64,000 nt of DNA from Camellia lanceoleosa (lineage: Eukaryota; Streptophyta; Magnoliopsida; Ericales; Theaceae), in the NCBI GenBank assembly GCA_025200525.1, contig CM045761.1, positions 203,228,321 through 203,292,320 of the forward strand, read 5' to 3'. Made by a program: the position numbers and the translations under genes. Position 1 is the stretch's first letter, and every line of letters begins with the position of its first letter. The notes beneath the pieces are model-generated. The model did no database searches, was not told where the DNA came from, and worked only from the letters and a program-made list of their open reading frames with translations. Positions 57,737 to 64,000 of this stretch are shown here, piece after piece.

Positions 57737-60072
57737 CCAGGCAGTAAAAACTGTAAAGTTTTGCAGTTTCACTTCTTTTTGGTGTTGGAATGAATCATGG
57801 TTTAAAATTGTAAAATTTTATAGTTTCATAACATTCTTTAGAACTGTAAAATTTTGTAGTTTCATAACATGTTTTCCAGTTTGATTAATAAGAATAAATG
57901 CTTAATAGATTTTTGCTTTGAAACTATAGATTGCTTTTCAGTTTGATCAATATTGAAAGTTATTTGTTTAAACCCTAAAAATATGGAAAAAATAACATAT
58001 GTTTTTTTCCAATTGTTGCTATTTTTGCTGTTATATATATTTTTTCTTTTAGTTTATCAATATTTAACACATTTTGTTATGTTTTTTCGCTCTAATTTCT
58101 CCATTTATTCATGTTTTCCTGGCAATATTATGGACATTCCGGTGAGTCTCCAATGATATTCTTAACGTCCAGCGAACGTTTTGTACATTCCGGCAACTTC
58201 CATTAACATTCATAGCACTCCGATGAACTTCTGGCGATACTCTGGCAACTTCCTCGATGATATTGAACATTCCGACGAGCCTCCCGTAACCGCCTGATGA
58301 AAGTTCGACGGTAATAGGATGTAACAATGTTTGTAAATTTTAAAAAAATAATAATAATTAAATAAAATTTGGTAACAATTAAAAAAATATAGGACTAATT
58401 GGTGCAAGTGTTTTGTTTTGAGATTATATGGGTTTTGAATTTTGTATATGAGACTTATTGGTAAGTTCCCTCTAAATTATTAACTTTAAATTGGCTCTAC
58501 ATGCTAAAATAATCTTTCTAAACTCGGGGGGAAAAAATAAGATTAGATTTTTCAATTGAACGACTATCCAAGCAATTTTCAGAAAATACCTTCTTTTTTT
58601 TTCTTTGTTTTTTTCTCTTGGAAGTAGGTTCATCTAGGAAACCAAATCGATCATCGGTTTAATTGATTGTATGATGTTTGAAAACAAACCTAAGGCTTGG
58701 GTTAAGACCCCAAGTGTCAAGTTTAAAATTCATTAAGCTAATTTATTGGGTCTAGCGTAGTTAACTATGAGGTTAAATTTGAAGTTTTTGTTACCACAAC
58801 ACTTGGTGTGGGTTCGATATTCCTCCGTTACGCGAATTATGACTTTAGTGGAACTTGTTTTAAGGGTTAATGCAAGTTCTCAAGTTATAGTCTCTTACTC
58901 GAAATAGACAATATAACATCTTGGTGATCTTTGCGAGTGACGTTACTTTGGACCTATGTTAGAGTGGAAAGATTTGCTTATAACAAAAAATAATAATAAT
59001 AATAATAATAATAATTTGAAAACATTGTTTTGAGATTAGTGAACAAAGCTTTGTGCTATGTAAATAATATAAAGCGCAACTTATTTATAAATCTTGCTCA
59101 TTTCACCTATCAACATTCTCAAAATGTATTGGGACAAAATAAGCATTTTAAAACTTGGGCAAATTACATTAATAGTTATTATAATTTGAGACTCGTGTTA
59201 TTTTGGTTCATGATTTTTCAATTGTGATACGCTTGATCATGAATTTTGAATATTATTCTAAAAAAGGACAACAAATATTTTCATTTGCAAACAGTCCATT
59301 TCAATGGGCAAAACTGTCATACAACTTATTTTTTGTTAGTTAATTTGTATGTTATTTGAAATGCAATGCCATTTTTTTAATGAATAATGCTGGAATTTTA
59401 TTAGTTATAAAGTTATGTTTGATTTGATTTTCAAAACATATTTTATGATTTTTTTTAAAGAAAAAATAATAATACATAATACATAATTTGTATATAATCT
59501 TATCTTTTTTGAAGGGTAAAAATAATTTTGTTATTTTTAAATTTTTTTTTTTTTTGTTAAATTAGTTTCTAATTTTTAAAAAGTAAAATATGGCAACAAC
59601 TTTAATATTATTATTAAACCAATCCATGAAATCAAAAAATTTAAAACTATTAATTACACATCAAAAGCCTAATAACCATCAATTACATGATAACCGTCTA
59701 AAAAATCCTGTTAACAATAAATACAATCATATATTACATGATAACCATAAAAGAATTTCAACAAATAAAAATCACAAATTACATGATCCCCATTCAAACA
59801 CATACTAAAAATTAAATTGGTAAAAAAATATAAAAAATTATTATTTTTATATTATTTTATCTTCGGTGAGTATAAATATTTTTTAAGAATTTAAAAATAT
59901 TTTTTTTTACATTTATTTTTATTAAACTGGTTTATATTTTATCAAATTGACGATTTTGCCTTTGAAATGGATCAATGGTGTCTTAAATTGTTCTTATTTG
60001 GAATAAGATTTAAAATTCAAGGTCAAATTTATCACAATTAAAAGGTCAGGAACTAAAGTGACACAAGTAACA
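57737..60072. other. AT-rich spacer
   Basis: No supported gene. There is an (ATA)n tract at about 58988-59013 and long poly-A/T runs. The frame at 59590-59808 is built from a recurring TTACATGAT motif and is not considered coding. Confidence 0.6.
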
Positions 60073-61059
60073 TGTGACGTCCCAAATTTGTTGAACATCA
60101 AGGGAAATTAAATAAACAAAATGACTTTAATAAACTAAAAAGTTGACATCTTAATAGGGCATTCCATTTCTCGTACAAAGGTTCAAATAATATTAAATAA
60201 AAATTTAAAATTATCCAAATACAACATCAAATAAAATTATAAAGTCCTTAATAGCTAATACGTAAGATAATAAAAGTTATTCAACTCTAGTCATGGTTTC
60301 AAGTCAGCCAAGGCTCTATGTTAGCGTCAACTCCATTTCAGCTTCAATTATTTCCTTGCCAAAACCTGGCATAAAACGCCATGGCAACAAAAATATATGC
60401 CATGAGTTTTGCAACACAGTAAGAAAACATAACCAACATACCATTCTTTTTAAGAGAAAAATAATGAGATTATAAACATGAAACAACAATATTGTAACGC
60501 CCTCAAAATAATACATAAATCCCATCATTTTAGACATGCAGTGGTATAAATAAATCAACGCCTTTCCATTTATCAGAGTAGTTCTTACAATAATGTTACA
60601 TGTTAACAACAAAAGCAATTGTCCTATAGGCTTACAGCTTTCCAAGTTAACACTTAGTTACACAAAAGAAAAGTATTAACTCTATACAAAATAAGCCCTT
60701 GGCTAGGTGTACATGTAGCACAAACAAAATAATCAAAAAGAGTCTTCAACTCTCATCATCATCCAAGCTATGTCCTTGGAGGTGGCATGCTACCTGTACC
60801 TGAAAATGATGTCCCATAAAGGGTGAGCTAACGCCCAGTAGAGATATGCTAAACACAGTATGAGCAAAAACTAAGACATTAGTAATTGATAAATGTTTAA
60901 TTCCCATAAGTCAATTCATACACCATTTTCATCACATGACAACTGTATTCATGTTTCATTTCACTTTCCATTTCTTACCATTTTCACAATCTACATCAAC
61001 GGCTCAGGACCTAGCCAACCACTTATATGAGACAGTGACTCATCTCAAACGTTTCCCAT

Positions 61060-61260
61060 TTTACAATAGATAAACATACTAGTTATATCAACATCTCAAC
61101 AGATAAGCGCACAAGCTGTATCCACACTTCAACAGATAAGCCTACTAGCTATATTGACACTTCCAAAGACAAGCATATGAGCTGTATCAACACTTCCATA
61201 GATAAGCATATTAGCTATATCAACACATTAACTGACAAGCATATGAGCTGTATTAGTGGA
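61060..61260. repeat. Degenerate ~37-bp tandem repeat
   Basis: Five to six diverged units built on GATAAGC-[AT]-TA-GCT(A/G)TATCAACAC. They are followed at 61258-61350 by three copies of a unit containing TCCATCCCCTATCTCCTCCC. Confidence 0.75.
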
Positions 61261-62202
61261 GTCCATCCCCTATCTCCTCCCAATCAACATCCGGTTTAGA
61301 GGTCCATCCCCTATCTTCCCTTAAACCGTGGAGTACATCTCCTATCTCCTCCCACACACGCAATGTATATACATATAAGTCATATACACAATCAATCAAT
61401 ACATAACGTTAATGTATTCTATCAATCGTCATACTCTATGACATAACCAATCGATTAGTTTTAGTTTGCCTAATCATCATGCATTGTCTACAACAATCAA
61501 AACTACCCTCCACCGGTAGCCCAAGCAGTTATTTCTAAACCGATAATAAAAGCTCCAACAAATAAGATATCGATGTTTTCGAAAGTGAGCGATTAAACAA
61601 ATCCAACTCCACCATTTTACAATATAATGAGCCAATTTCATTATTTTCAACTCAATTCCAAACAACAACATTTTTCCCAAATTAATTATATCAATTAATT
61701 CATACTACAACTTAGGGTTTTCTACCCCTTTTTCCAACAAGAACCCCATGGTTCATAAATCAACGACCAACAATAATGACACCATTTTGAAGCCCAAACA
61801 AAACATATTTAAGAATCAAAATGTCAAAACCCCCATTTCACATTTCGAAACCCTAGATCCCAAAATCAAACCATTTAACCAAATGCTCAATAATTTAGGT
61901 CACAACCCATAAGAGTGAGTAGGAATCCCTACCTCAAATTCGGAGCCCAAGTGAAGAAGATGACGAAAATGAAGATGCTCCAAATCTTAAAATTTTCAAA
62001 TTAGAAGATAGCCCTCAACGATCCACACAACTTTTACAAAGGCCCAAGGTAAGGAAATCACTATAGCTAGATCAATCATAAGAGAGAAGTTAGGTTTTAG
62101 AGTGAGGTGTTCAACAATGGAGTTTTGGAAAAGTAAGAGAGATAAGAGGATGTGAAAAAGTGATCCAAAAAGTCGGATCTCGGCTTTATATAAAAGTCGC
62201 CC

Positions 62203-62516
62203 CGCTCGAGCGTGGAAACCCCCGCTCAAGCGTCACTCACAGACTCCCGCTCGAGCGTCAAAGATCCCGTTCGAGCGGCGAATACACACTTCCATAACTT
62301 TTTGCTGAAACAGGTCCCCACTCGAGCGCAAAACTCCCCGCTCGAGCGTCACACACGAATTCATGCTCGAGCGTCGAAACTCCCGCTCGAGCATCCAACA
62401 CTGCAAAAGAAATACTAGGAGATGGAGAATCACACTCGAGCGCCAGAACTCCCGCTCGAGCGGAGAAGCAACAAAGAAGGTCCCGCTCGAGCGTCAAAAG
62501 CTCCGCTCGAGCGTGA
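62203..62516. repeat. Cluster of CGCTCGAGCG palindromes
   Basis: About twelve copies of CCCGCTCGAGCGTC or close variants within about 315 bp at uneven spacing (about 15-45 bp). The core CGCTCGAGCG is a perfect palindrome. It is sharply GC-rich against an AT-rich background and starts about 10 bp after a TATA-like box. Confidence 0.9.
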
Positions 62517-62785
62517 AGGCAAAAATTTGGACAACTACTCTTGGTTTCTAAGTTCAACCAACCTGTAACAAACTTGCCCAACACATCCTATAACTCAAAT
62601 ACAAAGTACGAAAGGATGTAAACAAGATATAAGGAACTACTAACATCTACGGAAACAAGTCCGGATCACTGTACACAAGGGGTAAAACCCGGGATTGCTA
62701 TAAATATAATTATAAACATAAATTACAACCATTAAAATAATTTCAATAATTCTAATAAATTAGATGACACTCGAAACCTCACTAA

Positions 62786-63026
62786 GGCCCTGTTTGGTAG
62801 AGCTGTGGGAAACAGCTTATAGCTTATGTCCAAACAGCTTATAGCTTATAACTTTCAGCTTAAGCTGATTTCCAACTTATTCTCAAAGCATCTCCTGCCC
62901 CACTCAAAGAATAAGCTGATTTCTGACTTCCACAAAGCTATAAGCTATAAGCATAAGCTAAACTAAACATATCAAAACAGCTTAAATTAAGCTGAAAGCT
63001 GAAAATAATCTCTAACAAACAGGGCC
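62786..63026. mobile_element. Harbinger/Tourist-like MITE (241 bp)
   Basis: Terminal inverted repeats GGCCCTGTTTG...GTAGAG / CTCTAA-CAAACAGGGCC, flanked by TAA on both sides (62783-62785 and 63027-63029). The interior is rich in AGCTTAT/ATAAGCT motifs able to fold into a long hairpin. Well preserved, so probably the youngest MITE in the window. Confidence 0.85.
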
Positions 63027-63029
63027 TAA

Positions 63030-64000
63030 AGAGATTTAACTTACCAACCACTAAGTATGGCAACGATTATTTTGAAACCCCCCTTGGTCAAATATTCAAG
63101 TGTTACAAACCGTAACTACCAGGGATGCCCACGTCCGGAGTTATATACCCAAATAGTGGCATCCGTGGTTCGCCTCTAAGGAAAGCGATGCGCCAAAGTC
63201 GTAACCTCCATGTGTGCCACCTGCACATCCACCCTTATTCCAAAACCGAATACCGAAAATGGTTCAAATAAGTCACATGCCATCTTAGGGTTTCGCGACA
63301 CAATTTATGTGAGAATTCTCAAAACCAAGGCTCATCCTGAACAACCAGTATTAACCGTCAACCCTTAATTTCGTACACTCTTTAAAACCAAGATTCACCC
63401 TGAACAGCTGGTATTAACCGTCAATTGTTAACTTTATATATGCCGTTAATCATTTCAGTTAGTTTTGATATTAATCACAAATAATTCTAATTTTTAATTA
63501 CAAATAATGTTATATCAACTCATTAAAATTCACAACATAAAATATTATATATGTCACACAATAATAAATAATTGTACAAAATTTAAATAAACAATTTATT
63601 TAAACCATGGTATGAAATAATAATTTAGATACCAATAAATCATAATTACACACATGCATGAATTTTTAATCTACAAGATTAGACTAGCACAATATTAATT
63701 TTTTAGTCCAAATAAACAATTGAAAAGATAATTTTTTATTCCTCCTTAATCTGCCAAAATTTTCATAATACATATCTCGCTATTAAAATTATAAATAAAT
63801 TACTTATACAACTTTAAAATTTATATAAGTCTATAGAATACTCAATAAACATGTTACGGTCATTTTTCAGAAAGCATTTTCCAAAAATAAATTATAAATA
63901 ATTCTAAAAAATTCCAAGAAAGTTTATGACACAGATTTATCACATTTTCTTAAATTAATTCCATACTTAAATTTATAAATCAATTTCATAATCTAAAAAT
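63030..64000. other. AT-rich spacer with a 65-bp duplication
   Basis: A unit with AAAACCAAG, TGAACA and GTATTAACCGTCAA occurs at about 63319 and again at about 63384. The region 63060-63300 resembles LTR-type non-coding DNA. After 63450 it is plain AT-rich sequence with no gene. Confidence 0.55.

Larger units (their letters stand above)
60073..62700. mobile_element. Degenerate LTR-like segment
   Basis: Non-coding sequence with LTR-like features: TGTGACGTCCCAAATTTG at 60073 and TGTAACGCCCTC at 60492, both typical starts of plant gypsy (chromovirus-type) LTRs, and GGGTGAGCTAACGCCCAG at about 60821. A TATA box (TATATAAAAG) lies at about 62186-62195, just before the CTCGAG cluster. No polyprotein remains and no duplication could be paired, so boundaries and orientation are uncertain. 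Confidence 0.4.

Noticed and set aside
58109..58330. Frames built on ATTCCGGTGAG-like repeats
   Set aside because: Weak, imperfect repeats; neither a protein domain nor a defined tandem array could be supported.

Overview
This window is nuclear DNA of a flowering plant, most likely a eudicot. The evidence is spliced plant genes with GT-AG introns, one conserved single-copy type gene (TSR1), a plant-specific BAHD acyltransferase copy, Ty3/gypsy and Ty1/copia elements, MITEs with 3-bp or 8-bp target duplications, and AT-rich spacers. No rRNA, tRNA or CRISPR locus was seen. I cannot name the species.

Positions 1-39117 are a nest of LTR retrotransposons, readable from target-site duplications (TSDs). 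The outermost element, C, is an old Ty3/gypsy (Tat/Ogre-like) copy on the minus strand. Its 5' LTR is 38470-39117, and its gag-protease-RT was cut into pieces by later insertions: a Tat-like element complex A/B (1-13680), a solo LTR (16728-17941, TSD ATGTC) and a very large element F (18814-37776, TSD CTATG). Inside F sit a giant 3.95-kb solo LTR D (19862-23816, TSD TAAAT), a rearranged copia element (about 24895-28612) and a Tat-like element E (28616 to about 36585). All protein-coding parts of these elements are broken.

The A, B and E elements share an unusual layout. Downstream of pol each carries a gene on the strand opposite to pol (the 'putative gypsy type transposon' domain followed by an acidic, coiled-coil tail), with two small introns at matching places. 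In A and B this gene is accompanied by tandem arrays whose 103-120-bp monomers are rich in palindromes. B holds two array + antisense-gene modules.

Positions 39118-64000 are the host side. A BAHD acyltransferase pseudogene (41266-42613, plus) faces an intact 21-exon TSR1 gene (43059-55547, minus; 797 codons plus stop), a ribosome-biogenesis factor for the 40S subunit. Its introns hold a LINE fragment, two MITEs and simple repeats. Beyond its promoter the sequence is AT-rich, with a hAT-type MITE, a degenerate LTR-like segment carrying a dozen copies of a CTCGAG-centred palindrome, and a Harbinger-type MITE. The only gene in the window that looks functional is TSR1.
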